Source of the DNA: Caulobacter vibrioides OR37
Lineage (GTDB): Bacteria > Pseudomonadota > Alphaproteobacteria > Caulobacterales > Caulobacteraceae
Reading direction: 5' to 3'
DNA length: 64,000 nt
Assembly (NCBI RefSeq): GCF_000372645.1
Contig: NZ_APMP01000006.1
Location: forward strand, 62,001 to 126,000
Shown: one piece after another, positions 50,682 to 60,411 of the stretch
How the letters are laid out: each line of letters opens with the position of its first letter
How positions within the stretch are numbered: position 1 is the stretch's first letter
The notes under the pieces: generated by a model
The model's database searches: none
What the model was told of the DNA's origin: nothing
The model's input: only the letters and a program-made list of their open reading frames with translations
Position numbers and translations under genes: made by a program

Positions 50682-53203
50682 CGATGAAAGCCCCCCTCGC
50701 CTTCCGGCTGGCCGCTCGGGAATTGCGCTCGGGCGTGCGCGGCTTTCGGATCTTCCTGGCGTGTCTCGCGCTGGGCGTCGCCGCCATCGCCGCCGCCGGC
50801 TCGACCGCCGAGGCCTTTCGCCAGGGGCTGGCCAGCCAAGCCCGCGAAATCCTGGGCGGCGACCTCTCCTTTTCGGTCGAGAATCGCGACTTCACCGACA
50901 AGGAGCGCGCGACCTTCGACCGGTTGGGCGTGGCCAGCTACGCGGCCGGCGCCCGCGCCATGGCCCAGGCGCCCAACGGCGAGCGACGGCTGGTCAGCCT
51001 GCGCGGGGTCGACGACCGCTTTCCGCTGGCGGGCGCCGTCAAGCTGGAGGGCGCGCAGAGTCTCGCCGCCGCCCTGGCTGATCGAGACGGCCTGCCCGGC
51101 GCGGCGGTCGAACCGGCGCTGCTGGACCGCCTGGGCCTGAAGCTTGGCGACACGTTCGAGGCCGGGTCCATGACCCTGGTCGCCCGCGCCCGGCTGATCA
51201 GCGAGCCCGACGGCCTGTCTCGAGGCTTCTCGCTGGGGCCGCGCGTGCTGGTGCGTCGCGACGTGCTGGAACGATCCGGCTTGCTGGCGCCCGGCGGACT
51301 GTCCAATCGCGCGGTCAGGATCGCCCTGCCGCCCGGCCAGGACCCCCGCGCCGCCGGCAAGGCCGTCCAGGCGGCGCTGCCGGACTCCCACCTTCGAGTT
51401 CGGGACCGGCTGGACAGCGCCCCCGGGGCGCGGCGACTGATCGACCAACTGGAATATTTCCTGGGCTTCATCGGACTGGCCTCGCTGGTCGCCGGCGGTC
51501 TGGGCGTGGCCGGAGCGGTCTCGGCCTATGTGTCGGCCCGCGAGCCGGCCATCGCGACGCTGAAGGCGCTGGGCGCCGAGAGCGGTCTGATCCGCGATCT
51601 CCACCTGATCCAGATCGGCGTCCTGGCCCTGCTGGGCGTCGCCCTGGGCCTGATCGTGGGCGGCGTCGCGCCGCTGATCCTCGGCAAGATCGCGGGCTCG
51701 AGCCTGCCGATCCCCGCCCTCTTCGCGGTCTATCCCTGGCCGCTGGCCAAGGCGGGGCTGTTCGGCCTCCTGGCGGCGGCGGCGTTCTCGCTGATCCCCC
51801 TGGCGCGAGCGCGGGCGACGCCGCCTTCGGCCCTGTTTCGTCGAGCGCCCAAGGCCCGCCTGCCGGTGGGCATGGAGACGATCGGCGCGCTCCTCTCCGG
51901 CGCCGGACTGGCCGTCCTGGCCGTGGCGACCGCGCCCACGCCGCTAGCCGCCGCGATCATGATCGCGGGCGTCGCCGTCGCCTTTGGCCTGCTGGCGGTG
52001 CTCGGCCGCGCCGCCGCCTGGACGGCCGGCAAGGCGCGTGGCCTGACGCGCGGTCCGGCCAAGCTGGGCCTGGCCAATCTGGCGGGTCCGGGTTCGGCGG
52101 CCAGGACCGCCAGCCCGGCGATCGGCCTTGGCGTCGCGCTGCTGGCGTGCGTGGTCCTGATCCAGTCAGCGCTTCTGGCCCAGGTCAGCGACGTCGCCCC
52201 CCGCACCGCGCCGGCCATGGTGTTCACCGAGATCCCCGCCGACCGCGCCGCCGCTTTCGACGCCGCCGTGGCCAGCGTCACGGGACCGCTGAACGCGGAC
52301 CGGTATCTCAGAATGCCCTTCGCGACGGGGCGGATCGTCGCCCTGAAGGGCAAGCCGGTCGATGTCCAGGCCATCAGGCCGTCCGAGCGCTGGGCGTTCG
52401 ACAACGATATCAGCCTGTCGCTGCTGGCCAGCGCGCCTCAACAGGCAGGGACCGTCGCCGGCCGATGGTGGACCGCCGACTATGCGGGCCCGCCCCAGGT
52501 CGCGTTGAACGTCGAGATCGCCGAGGCCGCCGGCCTGAAGGTCGGCGACACGATCACGGTCCTGATCCTCGGTCGAGAGATCGAGGCCCGCGTCGCGGTG
52601 CTGCGCAAGGTGGACTTCGGCGGCTTCGGACCCAACTTCGCCCTGATCTTCAATCCCGCGACGCTGGAGGGCGCCGACCTGCGCAGCGTCGCCATCGCCC
52701 GCCTGGACCGAGATCGCGAGGCGACTTTGACCCGGAAGCTGGGCCAGGCGTTTCCGGGCGTGAACGTGATCAGCGTGCGCGAACAGCTGGACGCCGCCGC
52801 GGCCCTGTTCGATCGCCTGGCCCTGGCGGTTCGCGGCGCGGCGGCCGTCGCCGGACTGGCGGGCCTGCTGGTGCTGGCCGGCGCGATCGCGGCCGGCGCC
52901 CGGGCCCGGGCCCGCGAGGCCGCCACGCTGAAGGTCCTGGGGGCCACGCGCGCCCAGGTTTTGACGGCCTACGTTATCGAATATGGCGCGGTCGGCCTGA
53001 TCGCGGGCGCGGCCGGCGTTCTCTTCGGCTTCGCGGCGGCCTGGCCGGTGGTGGTCAAGGTGTTCCAGGCCACTTGGAGCGTCGACTGGCGGGGCGTGCT
53101 GTCGCTGCTGGCGGGCGCGACCGGCGTGACCACCGTCGGCGGCCTGATCGCCGCCGGCTTGGCGCTATCCCGACGCCCCGCGCCCGTGCTGCGCGGCGAC
53201 TGA
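50678..53203 (+). CDS. ybbP: ABC transporter permease, YbbP-like (FtsX/MacB fold)
   Basis: The 841-residue permease starts with GTG at 50678 (overlap with the ATPase stop); an ATG at 50684 is also possible. It has ten or so membrane helices in the order typical for YbbP: TM1 near the N-terminus (FRIFLACLALGVAAIAAAGS), a large periplasmic domain, then TM helices (ASLVAGGLGVAGAVSAYVSA and further), a second periplasmic domain and a C-terminal FtsX block (LLVLAGAIAAGARARAREAA, then VIEYGAVGLIAGAAGVLFGF). It is the membrane partner of the YbbA-like ATPase and may export lipid-like molecules cleaved by TesA. Confidence 0.92.
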   Translation: MTMKAPLAFRLAARELRSGVRGFRIFLACLALGVAAIAAAGSTAEAFRQGLASQAREILGGDLSFSVENRDFTDKERATFDRLGVASYAAGARAMAQAPNGERRLVSLRGVDDRFPLAGAVKLEGAQSLAAALADRDGLPGAAVEPALLDRLGLKLGDTFEAGSMTLVARARLISEPDGLSRGFSLGPRVLVRRDVLERSGLLAPGGLSNRAVRIALPPGQDPRAAGKAVQAALPDSHLRVRDRLDSAPGARRLIDQLEYFLGFIGLASLVAGGLGVAGAVSAYVSAREPAIATLKALGAESGLIRDLHLIQIGVLALLGVALGLIVGGVAPLILGKIAGSSLPIPALFAVYPWPLAKAGLFGLLAAAAFSLIPLARARATPPSALFRRAPKARLPVGMETIGALLSGAGLAVLAVATAPTPLAAAIMIAGVAVAFGLLAVLGRAAAWTAGKARGLTRGPAKLGLANLAGPGSAARTASPAIGLGVALLACVVLIQSALLAQVSDVAPRTAPAMVFTEIPADRAAAFDAAVASVTGPLNADRYLRMPFATGRIVALKGKPVDVQAIRPSERWAFDNDISLSLLASAPQQAGTVAGRWWTADYAGPPQVALNVEIAEAAGLKVGDTITVLILGREIEARVAVLRKVDFGGFGPNFALIFNPATLEGADLRSVAIARLDRDREATLTRKLGQAFPGVNVISVREQLDAAAALFDRLALAVRGAAAVAGLAGLLVLAGAIAAGARARAREAATLKVLGATRAQVLTAYVIEYGAVGLIAGAAGVLFGFAAAWPVVVKVFQATWSVDWRGVLSLLAGATGVTTVGGLIAAGLALSRRPAPVLRGD

Positions 53204-53233
53204 AGGCCTGAGCCTCGCCGCCGCGCGACGGCT

Positions 53234-54673
53234 TTACGCCGCCGCCGGCTTGCGCGGGAGAATGAACTCCGCCCGCTTGCCGAAGACCCAACGGTTCAGG
53301 CTCAGCGAGAACGCCACCGTGGTCCAGAGCGTGATGAACATCATGTGGATGTAGTGCAGGGGCGTCCAGGCGAAGCTGAACACCGCGTACAGCGCCACGC
53401 CGAAGATCAGGCCCGCGATGGCGGCGCGCGGATCGACATTGCGGAACAGCAGGCCGACGATGAACACCGACAGCACCGGCATGCTGGTCAGGCCGTTCAG
53501 CTTCTGGACCAGATTGATGATGCTGTCCGCGCCGTCATAGATCGGCACCAGCACCAGCGACACGACGACGAAGGCGATGCTGACCAACATGCTCAGGCGC
53601 GGCACGTTCGGGTTCGGCTGGACATATTTCTCGTGGATGTCGCAGACATAGAGCGCGGCGGACGAGTTCAGCACGCTGGCGAAGTGGGCCAGCACCGCCG
53701 AGGCGATGGCGGCGGCGAAGATGCCAGACATCCAGTTGGGCAGGACGTGCCAGACGATCTTGCCATAGGCCGCGTCGCCCAGGTGGCCGAACAGCTTGTA
53801 CGACACGATGCCTGGAATGACGACCATCGGCGGCACGATCAGCAGGCGGACGATGGTCGCGGCGACGACGCCCTTCTGGGCTTCCTTCAGGTTCGGCGCG
53901 GCCATGGCGCGCTGGGTGATGGTCTGGTTGGTCGACCAATAGAACATCTGGATGAAGATCATCCCCGTCAGCAGCACGTGCCAGGGCAGCGGCGAATTGT
54001 TGCCGCCGATCATGGTCAGCCGCTCGTGCGGGATGCCGCTGAAGTCGAAGCCAATCGCCTTCAGCGACAGGAACACCACCAGCATGCACATGCCCAGCAG
54101 CAGGATGCCGCTGAACGTGTCGGTGATGGCCACGGCGCGCAGGCCGCCGAAGATCGCGTACAGCGAGCCCGCCACCGCGAAGACCAGGGCCAGGGTCATG
54201 ATCGGGATCTGCAGCCCGAACATCGACTTCATCATCAGCGCGCCGGTGTAGAGCGTGATCGGCTGGTAGATGAAGACATTGCCGACCAGAAAGATCGTAC
54301 CGATCGTCGAGCGGATGCCGACGTTCTTGTACTTCTTCTCCAGAAGCTCGGTCACCGTGGTGCAGTTGTTCTTGTAGTAGATCGGCAGGAACACCCAGGC
54401 CAGGATCGACAGGCCCACCACGCCCGACAGCTCCCACCAAGCCAGCAAGGCCATCTGGTTGCCGTTCATGCCGACCAGCTGGTCCGTGGACAGGTTGGTG
54501 ATGGTGATCGAGCCGGCGATGAACAGCCAGTTCAGTCCGCCGCCCGCCAGGAAGAACTCCTTGTTGCCGCCCTCGACGCCGCGGCCCTGACCCCGGCACT
54601 TCAGATAGGTGATCAGCCCGATCAGGGCGGTCAGCCCGGCGGCGATCCAGGCTTGGGTGGTTTGCAGATGCAT
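53234..54673 (-). CDS. Sodium:solute symporter (SSS family)
   Basis: The protein has 479 residues with about 13 hydrophobic segments. SSS landmarks include FFLAGGGLNWLFIAGSITIT, NLSTDQLVGMNGNQMALLAW, GGLRAVAITDTFSGILLLGM and FYWSTNQTITQRAMAAPNLK. This looks like the sugar-type branch (SGLT-like) of sodium-coupled transporters. It follows the alpha/beta hydrolase gene (22-base gap) in the operon GH42-hydrolase-symporter, so galactose or a small galactoside is the likely cargo. It is oriented against the ybbP gene, with which it converges. Confidence 0.9.
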   Translation of the reverse strand: MHLQTTQAWIAAGLTALIGLITYLKCRGQGRGVEGGNKEFFLAGGGLNWLFIAGSITITNLSTDQLVGMNGNQMALLAWWELSGVVGLSILAWVFLPIYYKNNCTTVTELLEKKYKNVGIRSTIGTIFLVGNVFIYQPITLYTGALMMKSMFGLQIPIMTLALVFAVAGSLYAIFGGLRAVAITDTFSGILLLGMCMLVVFLSLKAIGFDFSGIPHERLTMIGGNNSPLPWHVLLTGMIFIQMFYWSTNQTITQRAMAAPNLKEAQKGVVAATIVRLLIVPPMVVIPGIVSYKLFGHLGDAAYGKIVWHVLPNWMSGIFAAAIASAVLAHFASVLNSSAALYVCDIHEKYVQPNPNVPRLSMLVSIAFVVVSLVLVPIYDGADSIINLVQKLNGLTSMPVLSVFIVGLLFRNVDPRAAIAGLIFGVALYAVFSFAWTPLHYIHMMFITLWTTVAFSLSLNRWVFGKRAEFILPRKPAAA

Positions 54674-54695
54674 GGCGGGGCGTTTCCGATGGTTC

Positions 54696-56036
54696 TTATT
54701 TTAGCGCGGCTTTGTCGGGCGCGGCGTGCATGAGGCGCAGGCCCAGGGCCCAGCGACGCTGGAAGCCGGGCCAGTATTGGGCGGTCCCGGCGTCGTTCGG
54801 CGCGGCGAAGCGATCGCCCACCGAGGCGCCGGGCGCCAGCGGCCAGGTTCCATCGGCGGCGCGCGCGGTCGCGACGGTCAGATAGGCGCCGTGCGCGGCG
54901 TCGCCCTTCAGGCGCTCGTCCAGGAAGGCGGTGATGAAATGGCGATTGATCGCCAGAATGCGATCGCGCCGCCAGACGGGTTCCTCGTGGCGCTCGATGG
55001 CCTCGAAGCTCTGGGTCTGGGCCGACGTGACGCCGTCCAGCGCGATGTTGTGGCGGGCGTTCTCGTAGACCAGCATCCGACGGTCGGCGTGGGTCAGGTT
55101 GGCGTAGAGCCAGGCGACGCCGGGGTCATAACCGCTGACGTCATCCTGGTCGCCGACGATCAGCAGAGTCGGGACCGTCACGCCCGCGAGCCCCTCGGCG
55201 CTCCAGGCCCGCAGCGGCGGCGCGCCGCCCCAGGGCGCGAGGGCGACCATCGCCTTGACGTTCCGGGGCAAGCCGGCGGCGAAGCCAGGATCAAGGGCGC
55301 TGAACGGCTTCAGCAGACCGAACGGCGCCAACTTGTAGAGCGGACCTTGCGGATCCAGGCCCGCGCCCATGGTGGTCAGCGCGCCGAAACCGCCCATGGA
55401 ATAGCCGATCAGGGCCACGTCGTCCGGATCGTAGACGCCCTTCAGCGGCCCCTCCCCCGCGCGCCGGGCCAGTTCGGCGATGACGAAGCGCTGGTCGGCG
55501 ACGCGGGTGATCACCGTGGTGGCGAACGAAAGCTGAGGGTTGCTCAGAGTCTTGGGCTCGAGGTCACGGTGCTCGATCGAGGCGACCACATAGCCCTTCG
55601 AGGCCAGGTTCTCGGCCAGGTCCGCGAAGCTGGTCGCCCAGTTGCGATAGCCGTGGGACAGCACCACCAGAGGAAAGTGCTGGCCGCGCACCGGGGCGGC
55701 GTCCGGATAGGCGCCGCCGGCGCGGTAGAACACGGACGGCGCGTCTGGCGTCGCTCCGGGCTGCATGTAGCGAACCTGGGCCGCGCCAGCCTTGGGTTTG
55801 GTCGAGGGGTACCAGATGGTCACCGGCAGCACGCGGTCGCGACGCGCCAGCTTGCCGGCGGCCAGGTCGCTGGCCAGCAGGTCTGGCTGGTCGGGATTGG
55901 TCAGGATCAGGGTCCGGACGCCAACCGGATAGGCGCCAGGGGCGGAAAGCGCCGGGCCGTCCGCGAGCGCCCGCGCTCGCGCCGCCAGCGGCGAGGCCAG
56001 GAGGAGCGCCAGGAAGATCCCCGCCAGGCGCATCAC
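54696..56036 (-). CDS. Secreted alpha/beta hydrolase (lipase/dienelactone-hydrolase-like)
   Basis: The protein has 446 residues, start GTG 56036 (ATG at 56033 is alternative), overlapping the GH42 stop. A signal peptide (LAGIFLALLLASPLAARARA) precedes a domain with LVVLSHGYRNWATSFADLAE, catalytic Ser in LIGYSMGGFGALT, Asp in LLIVGDQDDVSGYDPGVAWL and His in NARHNIALDG. The size and layout resemble platelet-activating-factor acetylhydrolase-like enzymes. In this locus it may remove acyl groups from acylated galactosides before or after import. The substrate is unknown. Confidence 0.85.
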   Translation of the reverse strand: MMRLAGIFLALLLASPLAARARALADGPALSAPGAYPVGVRTLILTNPDQPDLLASDLAAGKLARRDRVLPVTIWYPSTKPKAGAAQVRYMQPGATPDAPSVFYRAGGAYPDAAPVRGQHFPLVVLSHGYRNWATSFADLAENLASKGYVVASIEHRDLEPKTLSNPQLSFATTVITRVADQRFVIAELARRAGEGPLKGVYDPDDVALIGYSMGGFGALTTMGAGLDPQGPLYKLAPFGLLKPFSALDPGFAAGLPRNVKAMVALAPWGGAPPLRAWSAEGLAGVTVPTLLIVGDQDDVSGYDPGVAWLYANLTHADRRMLVYENARHNIALDGVTSAQTQSFEAIERHEEPVWRRDRILAINRHFITAFLDERLKGDAAHGAYLTVATARAADGTWPLAPGASVGDRFAAPNDAGTAQYWPGFQRRWALGLRLMHAAPDKAALK

Positions 56037-57997
56037 GCGGGCGCCTTCCAGACGGCCGCGTCGCGCGGACCGATCAGGGCGCCGCCCAGCACGAAGACCG
56101 CGCCCGCTGGCGCCGGCGCGGGGACCGGCTCTTCATTGTAATTGAAGGCGAAGGTCAGGTCGCCGCGACGACGAACCCTGACCTTGGCGTCCAGGCGCTG
56201 GGTCGCGACGCCGGCCTCGGCGCAAAGGCTTTCCAGGAAGTCGGTCAGGAACGCCCGGTCACTGAGGCTGGCGACATAGATCGCCTTGCCCGCGCGCACG
56301 ATGGCCGCGCCGCCGTCGGCGTAGCGCGCCGCCACCTCGGCCTCGCCCGCCAGTTCGATCTCCTCGCGCCAGGTGGCGCTGGGATAGGTCTTGCCGTTCC
56401 AGATCATGGCGTCGGGACAGTCGGGGCGCAGGGTCTCGACCGACAGCACGCGGATCGGCAGCAGCTCGCGCAAGGCGCCGGGCGGCAGGCCCTCGGGCAG
56501 TGTCACGTCGTCGGTCTTGGCGCCCGAACGCGGCCCGAACACCACCAAGGCCGAACTGGCCTTCAGGTTGGCGATCGTCCGGGCGCTTGGCGTGGCCAGG
56601 GCCGGGATCACGACGAGGGCGTAGCCCGACACGTCGCCCTCGGGCGGCACGAAGTCGACATCCAGGCTGAGCGCGCGCAGGGCCCGATAGTGATCGAGCA
56701 GGATGTGGGTGTAGTCGTAGCTGCGGCCCTGACGTTCGATCTCGCCCAGCCATTGCGCCTGGACATCGACCATCAGCGCCACCTTGGCGCGCGCGGTCGG
56801 GTATTGATCGAGGTCCAGAGCCGCCAGATCGCGCACGACGGCCTCGATCTCCGGCCAGGCGGCGGCTTGGCTGCTATCCGGGCGCAGCAGACCCGCGTGC
56901 ATCTGCTCCTGGGCGAACGGCGCCTGACGCCAGCGGAAATAGCTGACCACGCCAGCCCCGTGGGCGAAGGCTTCCAGGGTCCACAGCCGCACCATGCCCG
57001 GCGCCGGGCGCGGATTGTGGTTGGCCCAGTTCACCGGCCCGGGCTGCTGCTCCATGATCCAGAAGGCGCCGGGCGCGAGACCACGCGTCTGATCGAAGAA
57101 GAAGGTCCCGAAGTCCGGATGGCCCGTGCGCATGTAAGGCCGGAAGACCTCCGCGCCGTCGCCGGCCATCAGCAGGTCGGTGCGGCCCAGGGGATAGTTG
57201 TCGTAGGCGGCGAAGTCGAGGTCGGCGGCCAAGGCATGATTGTCGACCCCCGTCTCGTTCATCGGGATGAAGTTGTGGGTGACGAACTTGCCGGGCGAAT
57301 GGGCGCGCAGGATCTTCACCTGGGCGTCGTGGAAGGCCACCACCTGGTCGGACGAATAGCGGCGATAGGCCATGCGGTGCGCCGGGTTGGTCTCGGTGAC
57401 CGCGTCGACCGGCAGTTCGATCTCGTCGAAGCTCCGATACTCCATCGACCAGAAGACATTGCCCCAGGCGGTGTTCAGCGCGTCGATGTCGCCATAGCGC
57501 GCCGCGCACCAGGCCTGGAAACCCGCCTTGGCGGCCGGCGAGGCGCTGAGGGTGGTGTCGTGACAGCTGATCTCGTTGTCCGTCTGCCAGCCGGCGACAT
57601 ACGGGTTATGGCCATAGCGTTCGGCCAGAGCCAGGGTGATGCGATCGCTTTCGCGCCGATAGACCGGGCTGGAGAAGTCGTAGTGACGCCGCGAGCCAAA
57701 GCCCCGAACCCGGCCTGTCTCGGGGTCGACGGGCAGGATCTCGGGATGACGGTCGATCAGCCACTTGGGCGGAGTCGCCGTCGGCGTGCCGATCACGACT
57801 TTCAGACCGGCCTCGCCCAGGATCTGGATGATCTCGTCGAACCAGGCGAAGTCATAGACGCCGGGCTCGGGCTCGAACCGCGACCAGGCGAACTCGCCGA
57901 TCCGGACATAGGTCAGGCCCAGCGCCTTCATCCGGCGCGCATCCTCGCGCCAGAGGCTGGTCGGCCATTGTTCCGGATAGTAGCAAACGCCAAGCAT
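56033..57997 (-). CDS. GH42 beta-galactosidase
   Basis: The enzyme has 654 residues. N-terminus LGVCYYPEQWPTSLWREDAR is typical of GH42. The acid/base Glu142 lies in WQTDNEISCHD and the nucleophile Glu316 in AFWIMEQQPGPVNW. A C-terminal trimerisation and beta domain (VVIPALATPSARTIANLKAS, LTFAFNYNEEPVPAP) is complete. No signal peptide is visible, so action is cytoplasmic or after uptake of the sugar. It hydrolyses terminal beta-D-galactosides (lactose-like or plant galacto-oligosaccharides). It heads an operon with a hydrolase and an SSS symporter, and is divergent from the GH36 gene. Confidence 0.94.
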   Translation of the reverse strand: MLGVCYYPEQWPTSLWREDARRMKALGLTYVRIGEFAWSRFEPEPGVYDFAWFDEIIQILGEAGLKVVIGTPTATPPKWLIDRHPEILPVDPETGRVRGFGSRRHYDFSSPVYRRESDRITLALAERYGHNPYVAGWQTDNEISCHDTTLSASPAAKAGFQAWCAARYGDIDALNTAWGNVFWSMEYRSFDEIELPVDAVTETNPAHRMAYRRYSSDQVVAFHDAQVKILRAHSPGKFVTHNFIPMNETGVDNHALAADLDFAAYDNYPLGRTDLLMAGDGAEVFRPYMRTGHPDFGTFFFDQTRGLAPGAFWIMEQQPGPVNWANHNPRPAPGMVRLWTLEAFAHGAGVVSYFRWRQAPFAQEQMHAGLLRPDSSQAAAWPEIEAVVRDLAALDLDQYPTARAKVALMVDVQAQWLGEIERQGRSYDYTHILLDHYRALRALSLDVDFVPPEGDVSGYALVVIPALATPSARTIANLKASSALVVFGPRSGAKTDDVTLPEGLPPGALRELLPIRVLSVETLRPDCPDAMIWNGKTYPSATWREEIELAGEAEVAARYADGGAAIVRAGKAIYVASLSDRAFLTDFLESLCAEAGVATQRLDAKVRVRRRGDLTFAFNYNEEPVPAPAPAGAVFVLGGALIGPRDAAVWKAPA

Positions 57998-58016
57998 GGT
58001 TTCCTCCGACGCATCG

Positions 58017-58050
58017 CTTCGCGCGACATCGATCGTGGCGACGCGCGAAG
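58017..58050. promoter_or_regulatory. Inverted repeat between the GH42 and GH36 genes
   Basis: CTTCGCGCG (58017-58025) and CGCGCGAAG (58042-58050) are perfect complements with a 16-base spacer that contains ATCGATCG. It begins 20 bases upstream of the GH42 start and about 100 bases upstream of GH36. It is a candidate operator shared by the two glycosidase operons. Confidence 0.4.
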
Positions 58051-58152
58051 GCCGCCGCTTTTCCTTCGATCGTATTTATCCTACAAAAAAACAGCGTCAA
58101 CCGTTCCGCTTTGGACGCCTGTTTAATTCACGCCCGAGTCAAAGGCACGTCG

Positions 58153-60291
58153 ATGTCCGCTTCCCAGTCCGCCCCGTTCGTCAGGCTTGATGGCAAGGCC
58201 ACCAGCCTCATCGTCGACTGCCGGGGCGACGCGCCGGCCGTGCTGCACTGGGGACCGCGCCTGGCGGCGGATCTGGACCCGATGGACCTGGTCCTGATGG
58301 CGACCCGCGAGGCCGCGCCCTGCTCGCCCGAGGTTCCGCCGCCGCTGGCGCTGACGCCGCTGCTGGGCCAAGGCTTCCCCGGCGCGCCGGGCCTGCGGGC
58401 GCATCGCGACGGCCAGGGCTGGGCCACTTTCACGCGGATCGCCAGCGTGGACGCGATCGCGCCGGGCGTGGCGGAGATCGTCTCGGTCGACGACCACAAC
58501 GGCCTGCGATTAGTCCACCGCCTAGCGCTGGCGCCCGACCAGGACATCCTCGTGGCCTCGACCCAGCTGACCAATACCGGCGCGCGCACCCTGGAGGTCG
58601 AGGCCTGCGCCGCCCCGACCCTGCCGCTCCCGCCTGAAGCCTCGCACCTGATCCATCTGGATGGACGCTGGTCGGGCGAGTTCCAGATGCGTCGCACGCC
58701 GTTCGGCCAGGGCGCCATGGTCCGCGAGAACCGTCGCGGCCGCACCTCGCACGACGCCTTCCCAGGCCTGATCGCCGAATGCGCGCCGGCCAGCGAAGCG
58801 ACCGGCGAGGTCTTTGGCTTCCACCTCGGCTGGAGCGGCAATCACCGCATCCATGCCGAGACCCTGTCGGACGCTCGCGCCTTCGTGCAGATGGGCGAGC
58901 TGTTCATGCCGGGCGAACTGCGGCTGGCGCCGGGCGCGACCTATGACAGCCCCAAGCTCTACGCCGGCTATTCCGATGGGGGTCTGAGCGGCCTCTCCCG
59001 GGCCTATCACGACTTCGTTCGGGCGCGTCCCGAACACGCGCGCCTGCGGGCCAAGCCGCGTCCGGTGCATTACAACACGTGGGAGGCGGTCTATTTCGAC
59101 CACGATCAGGACCGTCTGGCCCAGTTGGTCGACGCCGCCGCCGCGATCGGGGCCGAGCGGTTCGTGCTGGACGACGGCTGGTTCAAGGGTCGACGAGACG
59201 ACACCGCCGGCCTGGGCGACTGGCATGTCGACGAGGAGATCTATCCGAACGGCCTCAAGCCGCTGGTCGATCGCGTCCTGGCGGCCGGCATGGAGTTCGG
59301 CCTGTGGGTCGAGCCCGAGATGGTGAATCCGCGAAGCGACCTTTTCCGCGCCCATCCCGACTGGGTGCTGGGCTGCCCGCCGGCCCCGCAGCTGTCGTTC
59401 CGCAACCAGCTGGTCCTCGACTTCGGCCGGACCGAGGTGCGGGACTACATGTACGACCGCCTGGACGCCCTGCTGACCGAGCATCCGATCGCTTACCTCA
59501 AGTGGGACATGAACCGCGATATCAGCCACCCCGGCGGACAGGACGGCGCGCCGGGCGCGCACGCCCATGTGCTGGGTCTGTATGCGGTTCTGGATCGCCT
59601 TCGCGCCGCCCATCCGGCGGTCGAGATCGAAAGCTGCGCCTCGGGCGGCGGCCGGGCCGACTTCGCGGTGCTGGAACGCACCGACCGCGTCTGGACCTCG
59701 GACAGCAACGATGCTTTGGACCGCCTGTCGATCCAGAAGGGCGCGTCGCTGTTTCTGCCCGCCGAACTGATGGGCGCCCACGTCGGCCCGACCGACTGCC
59801 ATATCACTGGCCGGCGCGTGTCGATGGCCACGCGGGTCTCCACCGCGCTGTTCGGCCACTTCGGCATCGAGGCGAACCTGCTGGCGCTGACAGACGAGGA
59901 GCGCGCCGAACTGGCCGAGGGCGTGGCGCTGCACAAGGCGCTGCGCGGCCTGATCCACACGGGCGACCTGCATCGCCTGGATCGTCCGGCCAACGAGAAC
60001 GCTTTCGGCGTCGTCGCCACGGACGGCTCCGAGGCGGTGTTCGCCTACACCCTGATCCGCGAGCAGGACGCCTATTTCGCCGGCCGTCTGCGCTTGGCGG
60101 GCCTGGACGCCGATGCGCGCTACTCGGTGCGTTTGGTGTGGCCCAAGGCGCTGACCACGCGCTCTCCGCTCGTCGACACGCTGCGCGAAGGGGTCGTGCT
60201 GGACGGTCGCAGCCTGATGTGCGTGGGCCTGCAACTCCCGCGTATGCATCCGCAGGCCAGCTTCATCCTGCGCCTGACGCGACAGGGCTGA
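58153..60291 (+). CDS. GH36 alpha-galactosidase
   Basis: The enzyme has 712 residues from the ATG at 58153, which has AAAGG eight bases upstream; the frame is open to 58111 without support. The N-terminal beta-sandwich domain is followed by a catalytic barrel: RPVHYNTWEAVYFDHDQDRL, ERFVLDDGWFKGRRDD, GLWVEPEMVNPRSDLF, YLKWDMNRDIS (nucleophile Asp452) and SCASGGGRADFAVLERTDRV with acid/base Asp517 in TSDSND. No signal peptide. It hydrolyses terminal alpha-1,6-galactosides such as melibiose and raffinose. Divergent from GH42, and separated from the TonB-receptor gene by a terminator. Confidence 0.95.
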   Translation: MSASQSAPFVRLDGKATSLIVDCRGDAPAVLHWGPRLAADLDPMDLVLMATREAAPCSPEVPPPLALTPLLGQGFPGAPGLRAHRDGQGWATFTRIASVDAIAPGVAEIVSVDDHNGLRLVHRLALAPDQDILVASTQLTNTGARTLEVEACAAPTLPLPPEASHLIHLDGRWSGEFQMRRTPFGQGAMVRENRRGRTSHDAFPGLIAECAPASEATGEVFGFHLGWSGNHRIHAETLSDARAFVQMGELFMPGELRLAPGATYDSPKLYAGYSDGGLSGLSRAYHDFVRARPEHARLRAKPRPVHYNTWEAVYFDHDQDRLAQLVDAAAAIGAERFVLDDGWFKGRRDDTAGLGDWHVDEEIYPNGLKPLVDRVLAAGMEFGLWVEPEMVNPRSDLFRAHPDWVLGCPPAPQLSFRNQLVLDFGRTEVRDYMYDRLDALLTEHPIAYLKWDMNRDISHPGGQDGAPGAHAHVLGLYAVLDRLRAAHPAVEIESCASGGGRADFAVLERTDRVWTSDSNDALDRLSIQKGASLFLPAELMGAHVGPTDCHITGRRVSMATRVSTALFGHFGIEANLLALTDEERAELAEGVALHKALRGLIHTGDLHRLDRPANENAFGVVATDGSEAVFAYTLIREQDAYFAGRLRLAGLDADARYSVRLVWPKALTTRSPLVDTLREGVVLDGRSLMCVGLQLPRMHPQASFILRLTRQG

Positions 60292-60301
60292 GACCAGAAG
60301 C

Positions 60302-60332
60302 AAAAAAAGGGCGGGCTTCGCAAAGCCCGCCC
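60302..60332 (-). terminator. Intrinsic terminator of the TonB-dependent receptor
   Basis: A 10-bp stem (60309-60318 with 60323-60332, loop CGCA) in the gap between the convergent GH36 and receptor genes has a T-run of seven on the minus strand (60308-60302). It lies 80 bases after the receptor stop. It may also act for GH36 on the plus strand, where no T-run follows. Confidence 0.8.
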
Positions 60333-60411
60333 CTCGCAAGTTGGGGAAGAAACGCGCCGCAGGCGGCGCCGGACACGGCCGGAGGCGACAGGCGCCCCCG
60401 ACCGATCTTGG

